From contig CAJUOO010000082.1 in the NCBI GenBank assembly GCA_910588535.1, positions 1-12,236 on the forward strand: a stretch of DNA of 12,236 bases. Direction: 5' to 3'. The notes beneath the pieces were generated by a model. That model ran no database searches. It saw nothing but the letters and a program-made list of their open reading frames with translations, and had not been told where the DNA came from. Made by a program: the position numbers and the translations under genes. The stretch is from an uncultured Lachnospiraceae bacterium (GTDB lineage: Bacteria > Bacillota > Clostridia > Lachnospirales > Lachnospiraceae). Below, one piece after another: positions 1 through 7,600 of the stretch (the first letter of the stretch is position 1; each line of letters starts with the position of its first letter).

Positions 1-1
1 A

Positions 2-76
2 CTGGCTATACGAACCTCCCCCGAAAATGATAGAAGAACATTCATCCTACAAGAAGCTATACTTTATTCGAAGTAA
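2..76 (+). CDS. Possible 3' end of an upstream gene (partial, unidentified)
   Basis: An open frame enters from the left edge and ends in TAA at 74-76, eight bases before a good intrinsic terminator. That is the expected arrangement for the end of a gene. The 24 visible residues are too few to assign a family, and I do not recognise them. Another frame stays open through the terminator, which makes it less plausible. In many related genomes polC precedes rimP, but nothing here identifies this tail as PolC. Confidence 0.25.
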   Translation: MAIRTSPENDRRTFILQEAILYSK

Positions 77-83
77 GTATATG

Positions 84-118
84 ACCCCGTTGCCTGCAGC
101 GGGGTTTGATTATTTTTT
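84..118 (+). terminator. Intrinsic terminator of the upstream unit
   Basis: A stem with arms 84-92 and 97-105 (ACCCCG at the base, one G-T wobble, CCTG loop) is followed by TTT and then an interrupted T-rich tract to 118. It separates the unit that enters from the left from the sigma-factor cassette. Confidence 0.75.
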
Positions 119-131
119 GGAAATCAAATAT

Positions 132-161
132 TTGTAGATAAATATACAAAATGGATAGAAT
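132..161 (+). promoter_or_regulatory. Candidate sigma-A-like promoter for the sigma/anti-sigma pair
   Basis: TTGTAG at 132-137 and TAGAAT at 156-161 are separated by 18 bases, upstream of the sigma gene in AT-rich DNA. A palindrome, TTTGTA (131-136) and TACAAA (145-150), overlaps the -35 and spacer and could be an operator. The match is moderate, and AT-rich sequence gives chance matches. If the sigma factor autoregulates through its own promoter, I cannot recognise that site. Confidence 0.3.
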
Positions 162-229
162 TATTTTTTAAGATTCGTATTAATAAGTGTAGCTACAATT
201 CAAACAGGCGCGCAGGGTTGGAGAAAAGA

Positions 230-790
230 ATGATGGTGAGGATTGGAGAAGAGAATTATATTCAGCAATTACGGATACATAATGAAAAGGCTCTTTTGTA
301 TGTGATCGATGAATATGGCGGGCTGCTTATGGCAGTGATTCAAAAGCATTTGTATTATCTGCCAGAGAGGCAGGAAGAGTGTTTTGATGATGTGTTGTTA
401 AAGATATGGCAGAATATCTCTGAATTTGATGAGCAGAAAAATACCTTTAAAAATTGGGCAGCAGCGATAGCCAGATACAGGGCAATTGATTATCTGCGAC
501 AGTATCGGCGGGAGCCAGCAGCGGTTGATATTGAGAATACAGTGATTGCTTGGGAGGACCGAGCACTGGAAAGGATAGTGGAGGAGGAACTATCAAGAGA
601 GATGGAAAAGATGCTTTCATGCCTAACTCCATCTGATCAGGAGCTATTTATGAAATTGTATGTTCAAGAACAGACCATGGAACAGGTAAGCCAAGATACA
701 GGGATAAAAAAAGAAGCTATCTACAATCGTGTATCGAGAGGAAAAAAGAAAATCCGCAGACAGTGTAGTGCAGAAAAGAGGATTGTATGA
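230..790 (+). CDS. ECF-type RNA polymerase sigma factor (sigma-70 family)
   Basis: This is a probable alternative sigma factor that directs RNA polymerase to a small regulon. The protein has 186 residues from the chosen start, typical for ECF factors. Region 2 spans about 20-95: it includes FDDVLLKIW near 52-60 (the core-binding part) and the basic WAAAIARYRAIDYLRQYRR near 76-94 (-10 recognition). Region 4 lies at about 129-176, with a helix-turn-helix (EQVSQDTGIKKEAIYNRVSRGKKKIR is its approximate extent) for -35 recognition. There is no region 1.1 or 3. The open frame extends to a TTG at 218, but GGAG at 220-223 is placed for ATG 230 (or 233), so I take 230. The stop overlaps the start of the next gene by ATGA, and that gene is a probable membrane anti-sigma factor. 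The inducing signal is unknown. Base composition is visibly more AT-rich than the operon downstream. Confidence 0.88.
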   Translation: MMVRIGEENYIQQLRIHNEKALLYVIDEYGGLLMAVIQKHLYYLPERQEECFDDVLLKIWQNISEFDEQKNTFKNWAAAIARYRAIDYLRQYRREPAAVDIENTVIAWEDRALERIVEEELSREMEKMLSCLTPSDQELFMKLYVQEQTMEQVSQDTGIKKEAIYNRVSRGKKKIRRQCSAEKRIV

Positions 791-1950
791 AAGAAAATAT
801 ATATCGATTACTGAATGAAGTAGAAATGGACCTTGCTGATTATAAAGATCGAAAGCTTTCCTCAGAGGAAAAAGAGAAATATAAGCAGAGGATACTGCAG
901 GAGGTAAGCAGAATGAAGGATAGAGAAATCGCAGAAAAGAGGAAAGCAAAGCCGTGGAAAATAGCAGCAGGAATGGCAGCGGCACTTGCCATTACAATCG
1001 GAGCAGTTGGAATTGCGAATCCTGTTTTGGCACAGAATGTGTGGGATAGTGTTTTTGGAAAGTTGGTGGATAATGCCAAGGGAGAAAAAGACGAGAAGGA
1101 AATAACAGATCTTTATACAAAAATTGGGGATAAATCGGTAAGTGCAGAACAAGAGCTTGATAAACATCAGGACAAGGAGGAGTATAGGACAACAGCAAAA
1201 AGCAATGGTGTGACCATCTCCATAGATGATATATATTGTGATGGATATGTCTTATATTATACTTCCTCGTTATATACGGAGCGTGAGGGCCTGCTTCACT
1301 CAGATGGGATTCTTGCTGAAAATAAGGTGGGAAGGGGACAGATAGAAATTGATGGGCTAGATATGTCTGGCTATTCAAAAGCATTTGAAAAGGCAGAGGA
1401 TGGTTCTTATGTATCTGTTCATCAGATTGATCTTATGTCGGGGGCAGATGAAAATGTACTCTGGGAAAAAGAGGGAAATACCTTGATTGTGGATTGGATG
1501 ATTACTAATTTAAAGGGGAATCTGTGGGATAGCTGGGATGAATATGGAAATTATATGGTTACGGAGAATCTAGAGGGAGAATGGCATCTAAGATTTCCTG
1601 TGACTGTGGATGTGTCGGGTAATGAAACCTATGTGATTGACAAGGAAGAAAATGGAATTATCGTTAAAGAAGCCATAAAGACAAAGACAGGGCTGGTGAT
1701 CCATGTGCAGCTTCCAGATTTTAGAAAAGACCCTTATAATGATTCCTATAATGATCCAAATATTGCGATAAAGGATGGACAGGGAAAATATTTACAGTGG
1801 ATGTCACAGCGTGAGATAACAAAGGAAGATGGAACGTCGGAATGTTGGATTATGGTATTGTATAATGATGAGCAGGAAGTGGCATTAGAGGTAAGTACCA
1901 GAGAGGAAGAGGAAAGAGAAATTGCGGAAATTAGATTTCAAGTTCCTTAA
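787..1950 (+). CDS. DUF4179-type membrane protein, probable anti-sigma factor
   Basis: This is probably a membrane-bound inhibitor of the sigma factor encoded just upstream. The 387-residue protein has a charged cytoplasmic N-terminus (1-57), a single hydrophobic segment at about 58-82 rich in Ala/Ile/Gly, and a long extracytoplasmic part. Sequence around and after the membrane segment (ANPVLAQNVWDSVFG) resembles the DUF4179 family, whose members commonly follow ECF sigma genes in Firmicutes. The outer region, with repeated beta-type stretches, may be a DUF5643-like sensor domain. I see no HxxxCxxC zinc anti-sigma motif, so sequestration would use another fold. Translation is probably coupled: ATG 787 overlaps the sigma stop, and AGAGG at 777-781 serves as ribosome binding site. 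No terminator follows, so read-through into the rimP operon is possible. The anti-sigma role is inferred from family and pairing. Confidence 0.8.
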   Translation: MKENIYRLLNEVEMDLADYKDRKLSSEEKEKYKQRILQEVSRMKDREIAEKRKAKPWKIAAGMAAALAITIGAVGIANPVLAQNVWDSVFGKLVDNAKGEKDEKEITDLYTKIGDKSVSAEQELDKHQDKEEYRTTAKSNGVTISIDDIYCDGYVLYYTSSLYTEREGLLHSDGILAENKVGRGQIEIDGLDMSGYSKAFEKAEDGSYVSVHQIDLMSGADENVLWEKEGNTLIVDWMITNLKGNLWDSWDEYGNYMVTENLEGEWHLRFPVTVDVSGNETYVIDKEENGIIVKEAIKTKTGLVIHVQLPDFRKDPYNDSYNDPNIAIKDGQGKYLQWMSQREITKEDGTSECWIMVLYNDEQEVALEVSTREEEEREIAEIRFQVP

Positions 1951-1967
1951 AATTACATGGAAAATAC

Positions 1968-1996
1968 TTGCATTTTTATAAATGTAGTGCTATACT
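1968..1996 (+). promoter_or_regulatory. Sigma-A promoter of the rimP-nusA-infB operon
   Basis: TTGCAT at 1968-1973 and TATACT at 1991-1996 have the optimal 17-base spacing, and TGC directly before the -10 gives an extended -10. Transcription would start near 2003, leaving a leader of about 275 bases before rimP. It lies just after the anti-sigma stop codon, so the housekeeping operon need not depend on the sigma cassette. A short hairpin-forming palindrome (CATTT, TTAT loop, AAATG, 1971-1984) sits in the spacer. Confidence 0.75.
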
Positions 1997-2024
1997 GGAT
2001 ATGATAATAGTTGACTGAATGATG

Positions 2025-2049
2025 AAGAGTGGGCGTAAGTCCACTCTTT
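2025..2049 (+). promoter_or_regulatory. Leader hairpin, candidate NusA-dependent attenuator
   Basis: A ten-pair stem (arms 2025-2034 and 2039-2048, one G-T wobble) closes a GTAA, GNRA-type tetraloop about 22 bases after the predicted transcription start. Only TTT, then a broken U tract (GTATGTTATG), follows. It is therefore a weak intrinsic terminator, the kind that needs NusA. Attenuation of the rimP-nusA operon by NusA at a leader terminator is, to my knowledge, reported in Bacillus subtilis. Its use here is inference. Confidence 0.6.
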
Positions 2050-2055
2050 GTATGT

Positions 2056-2257
2056 TATGCGCAGGGCGTATAGAGATATGAGTTGTCGTCGCAAGATACG
2101 TCGTGTTTTGAGCAGGAAGGTTATATTCCACGGAAACGAAAGAAGAGATATGTTAGAAAAGCTGATGGGTGCGTGTGTGGAGAGAGTGCTTTCCCTGCTC
2201 GATGGTATATGGATCAGGACAGATAACATCTTGATTTGTACGCCCGCCGAAGCGGGC
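2056..2257 (+). ncRNA. Putative structured 5' leader RNA of rimP
   Basis: The 327-base gap before rimP contains no convincing gene, but it folds by eye. There are three elements. The first is a seven-pair hairpin with arms 2056-2062 and 2066-2072. The second is a long-range stem pairing 2108-2116 (core GAGCAGG) with 2194-2202 (core CCTGCTC), with a possible extension inside it and TTCCAC (2126-2131) opposite GTGGAG (2177-2182). The third is a six-pair GC hairpin (GCCCGC 2242-2247, CGAA loop, GCGGGC 2252-2257) ending five bases before the rimP ribosome binding site. I do not recognise it as a known riboswitch class. Whether it is a regulatory RNA or simply a folded leader is unproven. Confidence 0.4.
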
Positions 2258-2277
2258 AGATGGGAGTTAGTGTTAGT

Positions 2278-2745
2278 ATGACAAAAAGAGAAGAGTATGA
2301 AAAGAAAACGGAGGAGCTGCTTCTTCCTATTATGGAAGAGAATCAGTTTGAGCTCGTTGATGTAGAATATGTCAGTGAGGGAGGAGTTTATTATCTGAGA
2401 GCTTATATTGACAAGCCGGGCGGCATAACGGTGGATGACTGTGAGGTGGTGAGCCGCAGGCTGAGCGATCTGCTTGATAAAAAAGATTTTATCAAGGATG
2501 CTTCTTATATATTAGAGGTAAGCTCTCCGGGGTTAGGCAGGCAGCTTAAGAAGGATAAGGATTTTGACAGAAACATGGGGAAGGAAGTTGAGATTCGGCT
2601 GTACAAATCATTTCAGGGCAGGAAGGAATATAAGGGGGTTCTTCAGGCATATAGTAAGGATACTGTCACCATAGCAGACGATAAGGAAGGGCTTACGCTA
2701 AACCGCGCAGATATCGCATTGATCAGGCTGGCGTTTGATTTTTAG
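2278..2745 (+). CDS. rimP: Ribosome maturation factor RimP
   Basis: RimP helps assemble the 30S subunit in the cytoplasm. The protein has 155 residues, normal for the family. The N-terminal alpha/beta domain (about 8-85) carries ELVDVEYVSEGG and the conserved LEVSSPGLGRQLK near 79-91. The C-terminal SH3-like domain (about 90-155) carries the GKEVEIRLY and GVLQAY strands. The frame is open from a TTG at 2236, and an ATG lies at 2260, but the family's usual N-terminus (charged, ending in EELL) fits ATG 2278. GGGAG at 2262-2266 is 11 bases upstream of that start, a slightly long spacing. It is the first gene of the operon, with nusA 32 bases downstream. The GC hairpin just before its ribosome binding site could affect its translation. 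Confidence 0.95.
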   Translation: MTKREEYEKKTEELLLPIMEENQFELVDVEYVSEGGVYYLRAYIDKPGGITVDDCEVVSRRLSDLLDKKDFIKDASYILEVSSPGLGRQLKKDKDFDRNMGKEVEIRLYKSFQGRKEYKGVLQAYSKDTVTIADDKEGLTLNRADIALIRLAFDF

Positions 2746-2777
2746 AGGATAACGAATACAAGGAGGACAATTTTGAG

Positions 2778-4007
2778 ATGAACAAGGAGCTAATTGAAGC
2801 GTTGGATCTTCTGGAGAAGGAGAAGGATATCAGTAAGGATACCTTATTGGAGGCAATCGAAAATTCACTTCTGACAGCCTGCAAGAACCATTTCGGAAAA
2901 GCAGACAATGTAAAGGTGACAATTAACCGCGAGACGGGAGATTTCAAGGTAATAGCAGAGAAAGCTGTGGTGGAGGAGGTCACAGATGATGTGACGGAGA
3001 TAAGTCTTGTCAATGCGAAGCTTAAGGATCCAAGATATGATCTGGGCGATATTGTCAATGTGGAGATCAAGTCGAAAGAGTTCGGGCGTATTGCGACGCA
3101 GAATGCAAAGAATGTTATCCTGCAGAAAATTCGCGAGGAGGAGAGAAAGTCTCTATATAATCAGTATTTTGAGAAAGAGCGAGATATTGTTACTGGGATA
3201 GTGCAGCGGTATGTCGGAAAAAATGTCAGCATTAATCTTGGCAAGGTGGATGCCATGCTGATGGAGAATGAACAGGTAAAGGGGGAGATCTTTGAGCCGA
3301 CAGAGAGAATTAAGCTCTATGTGCTGGAGGTAAAGGATACCACCAAGGGGCCGAAGATTTTGGTATCTCGTACACATCCCGAACTGGTAAAACGGTTGTT
3401 TGAAGCGGAGGTAACGGAGGTTAAGGATGGGACGGTGGAGATTAAGAGCATATCCAGAGAAGCAGGCTCCCGCACCAAGATCGCTGTCTGGTCAAATGAG
3501 CCAAATGTCGATCCGGTAGGTGCCTGTGTGGGAGTGAATGGAATCCGTGTCAACGCGATTGTGGAGGAGCTTCGAGGGGAGAAGATCGATATTATCAGTT
3601 GGAGTGAAAATCCAGCTATATTAATAGAAAATGCACTTAGCCCGGCAAAGGTTATCACAGTGCTCGCTGATGATGAGGAGAAGACAGCAAAGGTGATAGT
3701 GCCAGATTATCAGCTTTCTCTTGCGATTGGCAAGGAAGGGCAGAATGCGAGATTGGCGGCCAGATTAACAGGATTCAAGATCGACATTAAGAGTGAGAGT
3801 CAGGCGAGGGAGCTGGAGGAATTTGCAGAGCTTTTTGAATATGAAAATGAGGAAGGATTCTACGACAACGAGAGCTATGAGGAGGAATCCTACGAGGACG
3901 GAGCTTACAGGAAGGAAGCTTTGGAGAACGGTGAGAGCATGGATGCTGGGAATGAGGAAGAGGATATAGATGCAAAGACAGAATATTATGGCTTAGACGA
4001 AGCATAG
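2778..4007 (+). CDS. nusA: Transcription termination/antitermination factor NusA
   Basis: NusA binds RNA polymerase and the nascent RNA, modulating pausing, termination and antitermination. The 409-residue protein has the N-terminal polymerase-binding domain (about 1-125), an S1 domain (about 135-200), and two KH domains. The KH loops are visible as GVNG at 252-255 and GKEG at 318-321. The sequence VDPVGACVGVNGIRV and the adjacent EELRGEKIDIISWSE are classic NusA. As in other Firmicutes, it lacks the C-terminal acidic-repeat domains of the E. coli protein. Instead, residues about 350-409 form an acidic, Tyr/Glu/Asp-rich tail, probably disordered. AGGAGG at 2761-2766 lies 11 bases before the ATG. 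A leader hairpin upstream of rimP may let NusA limit its own synthesis. Confidence 0.98.
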   Translation: MNKELIEALDLLEKEKDISKDTLLEAIENSLLTACKNHFGKADNVKVTINRETGDFKVIAEKAVVEEVTDDVTEISLVNAKLKDPRYDLGDIVNVEIKSKEFGRIATQNAKNVILQKIREEERKSLYNQYFEKERDIVTGIVQRYVGKNVSINLGKVDAMLMENEQVKGEIFEPTERIKLYVLEVKDTTKGPKILVSRTHPELVKRLFEAEVTEVKDGTVEIKSISREAGSRTKIAVWSNEPNVDPVGACVGVNGIRVNAIVEELRGEKIDIISWSENPAILIENALSPAKVITVLADDEEKTAKVIVPDYQLSLAIGKEGQNARLAARLTGFKIDIKSESQARELEEFAELFEYENEEGFYDNESYEEESYEDGAYRKEALENGESMDAGNEEEDIDAKTEYYGLDEA

Positions 4008-4051
4008 GCTGTTTGTGCCATCGGTGGCGGCATGCAGGAAGGAGTGATTAT

Positions 4052-4324
4052 TTGGCAGCTACAAGAAAAATTCCCAGCCGTCAGTGTACTGGCTGCGGTG
4101 AGATGAAGGAAAAACGAAAGATGATACGGGTGCTTAAGACAACAGAGGGAGAGATCGTGATCGATACGACCGGAAAGAAAAACGGAAGAGGCGCATATAT
4201 CTGCCCATCAAGAGAGTGTTTTTGCAAAGCCGTGAAGAATAAAGGGCTTGAGCGTTCCCTGAAAGCAGCGATCCCTCAGGAGGTATACGCACAGCTTGAA
4301 AAGGAGATGGGAGAGATTGGATAA
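4052..4324 (+). CDS. ylxR: YlxR-family RNA-binding protein (RNase P modulator type)
   Basis: This is a small basic protein of 90 residues (DUF448/YlxR family). The visible hallmarks are IPSRQCTGC near 7-15 and the signature GRGAYIC at 45-51, followed by a second cysteine cluster and basic helices. The B. subtilis homologue, also called RnpM, binds RNase P RNA and modulates its activity. That function is inferred here by homology. The open frame reaches back to 4013, but the start is probably TTG 4052: GGAG (in AGGAAGGAG, 4036-4044) stands seven bases before it, and family members begin close to the RK.P.RQC motif. It follows nusA by 44 bases, and its 3' end overlaps ylxQ by eight bases, the usual order in this operon. 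Confidence 0.93.
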   Translation: MAATRKIPSRQCTGCGEMKEKRKMIRVLKTTEGEIVIDTTGKKNGRGAYICPSRECFCKAVKNKGLERSLKAAIPQEVYAQLEKEMGEIG

Positions 4325-4655
4325 AATAATTTCCATGATTGGAATGGCGACAAAAGCAGGAAGGACAGCCAGCGGAGAATTTATGACGGAGAGGGCAGTG
4401 AAAAAGGGAGACGCATTTCTTGTGATAGTGGCGGAGGATGCATCGGAGAATACAAAGAAGATGTTTGAAAATATGTGTACCTTCTATCAGATCCCTTTCT
4501 ATATATATGGCACAAAGGAGACGCTTGGACATGGGATGGGGAAGGCGATAAGAGCTTCTCTGGCGATTCTTGATCAGGGCTTTGGTGATGCAGTAAAAAA
4601 GAGGCTGGACGAATCGGGAAATTGTAGTGCGAAAAGCAGCGAAGAAATGAGGTAG
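4317..4655 (+). CDS. ylxQ: YlxQ, L7Ae/L30e-family RNA-binding protein
   Basis: This is a small protein (112 residues) of the ribosomal L7Ae/L30e/S12e fold. It is expected to bind kink-turn RNA, though its cellular target is poorly defined. The sequence begins DKIISMIGMATKAGRTASGE, typical of the family's N-terminus, and continues with FLVIVAEDASENT and a GKAIRASLAILDQGF C-terminal segment. The last 15 residues or so form a polar extension. An open frame goes back to TTG 4296, but I choose TTG 4317 because AAGGAG at 4301-4306 is ten bases upstream and the family begins at this point. Its first codons overlap the end of ylxR, so translation is probably coupled. infB starts four bases after its stop codon, and the infB ribosome binding site lies inside ylxQ. 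Confidence 0.9.
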   Translation: MDKIISMIGMATKAGRTASGEFMTERAVKKGDAFLVIVAEDASENTKKMFENMCTFYQIPFYIYGTKETLGHGMGKAIRASLAILDQGFGDAVKKRLDESGNCSAKSSEEMR

Positions 4656-4658
4656 AAT

Positions 4659-7600
4659 ATGGCGAAAATAAAGATAAATGAGTTAGCAGTACAGGTAAAT
4701 AAGAAGAGCAGTGAGGTTATCAGTGTCTTGGAGGAGCTTGGAGAGGAAAATAATGGAAAGCGGTTTGTCGCTACTTCGAGCATAGATGAAAAGATTGCTC
4801 AGAGAGTGAAGGAAAGATTAGGTGTCAAGATAGAAAAACCTCAGGAACCGCCTATAAAAAAAGAAGAGAGGACGGCTGAGGAGAGAAAACCAAAGCAGGC
4901 GGACGCTTCGAAAACGGATGTGGCAAAGCAGGAACCAGCGGCGCAGGAGGCAGCACAGGATGCGCCTAAGAAGAAGATTTTTATGGTTTCGAATCCTCAG
5001 AATAGCTCGCAGGCAGGCAGGAATGGCAGAAGGAATCGGCAGGCAGGACCCGGACAGCGGAATCAGCGCCCAGCCAGAAATGGAAAGCCATCTGAGCAGC
5101 AGGCAAGGCAGCCGCAGACGGATAGAATACAGGCAGACAGACCACAGGCAGATAGATCACAGATAGAGAAACAGCAGGCGGATAAGCACAGAACGCAGGC
5201 TGACAAGACTGCGACACAGAAGCCAGCAGCACAGCAGAATGTGCAGAATAGTTCCAGCGGGCAGAATGTAAAAAATGAACAGAGAACCCAAAATGAGCAG
5301 AAGGTTCAGAACACTCAAAACACACACACTGTGCAGAATGTCTCTTCTACAAATACCTCTGTACAAAATAGTTCTGCTCAGAGTACTTCTTCACAGAGGC
5401 AGGGCGGCAATGCAGGGAGCAGTAATAATACAAACAACAATCGCAGCAATACAAATAACAATTATGGCGGCGGGAATAACAATGGTGTGAATGGCAGACA
5501 ACAACGTCAAAATAACCGCGGTGAGAACCAGCAGCGCCAGAATAACAATAGATATGACAACAGATCGGATAATAGATTCGACAATAGAAATGACAATAGG
5601 AATGATAATAGAAACGATAGTAGAAATGATAATAGAAGTGAGAGCAGAGGCGATAACAGAAATGATGGATTCCAGCGCTCGAACAACAATACTCAGCAGC
5701 GTCCAAATATAAATAGAAATAACTCTCAGAGAAATAATCGCCCAGAAGCAAGGCCATCTGAGGTGAGAGCGACAGAGATTATGCCTGAGAAGAAGCCGGA
5801 CAGCCGCAGGGCAGAAAAATTCCAAGATCGTGACAGGAATAAGGATCGGGATAAAAACAGTCGTCAGGAAAAGCAGATCTCTCAGAAAAGTGGCATGTTC
5901 AAGAAGCCAGAGCCAGTAAAGCAGGAGGTGAAGGAGCCGGAGATCAAGGTAATCCAGATAGGAGATTCCATCACCATCAAGGAGCTTGCGGAGAAGATGA
6001 AGCTTCAGGCGTCCGTGATTGTCAAGAAAATGTTTATGCAGGGAAAGATGCTTACTATCAATCAGGAAGTTGACTTTGCGACAGCGGAGGAGATCGCTCT
6101 TGAGTTTGAAGTGATTGTGGAGCAGGAAGAAAAGGTGGATGTGATTGAGGAGCTTTTGAAAGAAGAGGAAGAGGATGAGAGCACCATGATTGCCAGACCT
6201 CCGGTTATCTGTGTGATGGGTCATGTCGATCACGGAAAGACTTCCCTTCTGGATGCAATTCGTTCTACCAATGTCACCTCAAGAGAGGCAGGCGGCATCA
6301 CACAGCATATAGGTGCCTATGTGGTGGAGATCAATGGGCAGGGAATTACTTTCCTTGATACACCCGGACACGAGGCATTTACTGCGATGCGCATGAGAGG
6401 GGCACAGTCCACGGATATAGCAGTGCTTGTCGTGGCTGCAGATGACGGTGTGATGCCACAGACCATCGAGGCGATCAACCACGCCAAGGCGGCGGGGATC
6501 GAGATTATTGTGGCGATCAATAAAATTGATAAGCCAAGTGCAAATATTGATCGTGTAAAGCAGGAGCTGATCGAGTATGAGCTGGTGGCAGAGGACTGGG
6601 GTGGAAGTACTGTTTTTGTTCCGGTTTCTGCACACACGGGAGAGGGAATTGAAAATCTTCTGGAGATGATCTTGCTCACTGCTGAGGTGAAGGAGCTGAA
6701 AGCGAATCCAAAGCGCAAGGCGAGAGGTCTTGTGATAGAGGCGCAGCTTGACAAGGGTAAGGGTCCTGTTGCAACAGTGCTTGTGCAGAAGGGAACCTTG
6801 CATGTCGGTGATGTGATCGCCGCAGGTTCCAGCCATGGCAAGGTGAGGGCGATGATCGATGACAAAGGCAGAAGGGTGAAGGAAGCGCTTCCCTCCACGC
6901 CGGTGGAGATCCTTGGCCTGAATGATGTGCCAAATGCAGGAGAGATCTTTGTCGCATGTGAGAATGAGAAGGAGGCCAGAAGCTTTGCTGAGACCTTTAT
7001 CTCTCAGGGCAAGGAGAAGCTCTTGGAGGAGACAAGGGCGAAGATGTCATTGGATGACTTGTTCAGCAAGATTCAGGCAGGCAGCTTAAAGGAGCTGAAT
7101 ATCATTGTGAAGGCAGATGTTCAGGGTTCTGTGGAGGCGATGAGGCAAAGTCTTTTGAAGCTGTCCAATGAGGAGGTTATCGTTAAGGTGATTCACGGTG
7201 GTGTGGGTGCCATCAATGAGTCAGATGTTATTCTTGCCTCCGCGTCAAACGCGATTATTATCGGCTTTAATGTAAAGCCTGACAATACGGCGAAGAGCAT
7301 TGCGGAGCGCGAGAATGTCGATGTTCGTTTATACCGCGTGATCTATAATGCGATTGAAGATGTTGAGGCTGCCATGAAGGGCATGTTGGAGCCTGTCTTT
7401 GCGGAGAAGGTGATTGGCCATGCAGAGGTAAGGCAGACCTTTAAGTCCTCCGGTGTAGGTATGATAGCTGGTTCCTATATCTTGGATGGCAAGTTCCAGA
7501 GAGGTTGTAGCTGCAGAGTCAGCAGAGATGGAGAGGTATTATTTGACGGTGCTCTTGCGTCCTTAAAGCGTTTTAAGGATGATGTGAAGGAAGTAAATGC

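Noticed and set aside
1968..1987. Small AT-rich palindrome considered as a terminator of the anti-sigma gene
   Set aside because: The stem is only about five strong pairs plus wobbles, has no following T tract, and coincides with the -35 box and spacer of a good promoter.
5391..6233. A 280-codon open frame on the - strand opposite infB
   Set aside because: It lies opposite the low-complexity linker and G-domain region. Its repetitive Ile/Ser/Leu/Val composition is the reverse complement of the Asn/Arg/Asp codons of the IF-2 repeats. It has no domain and no ribosome binding site.
6279..6957. Overlapping - strand frames of 90-190 codons opposite the IF-2 G domain
   Set aside because: They lie antisense to a highly conserved region with certain coding in the + frame, and their translations resemble nothing. 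They are by-products of codon bias in the real gene.
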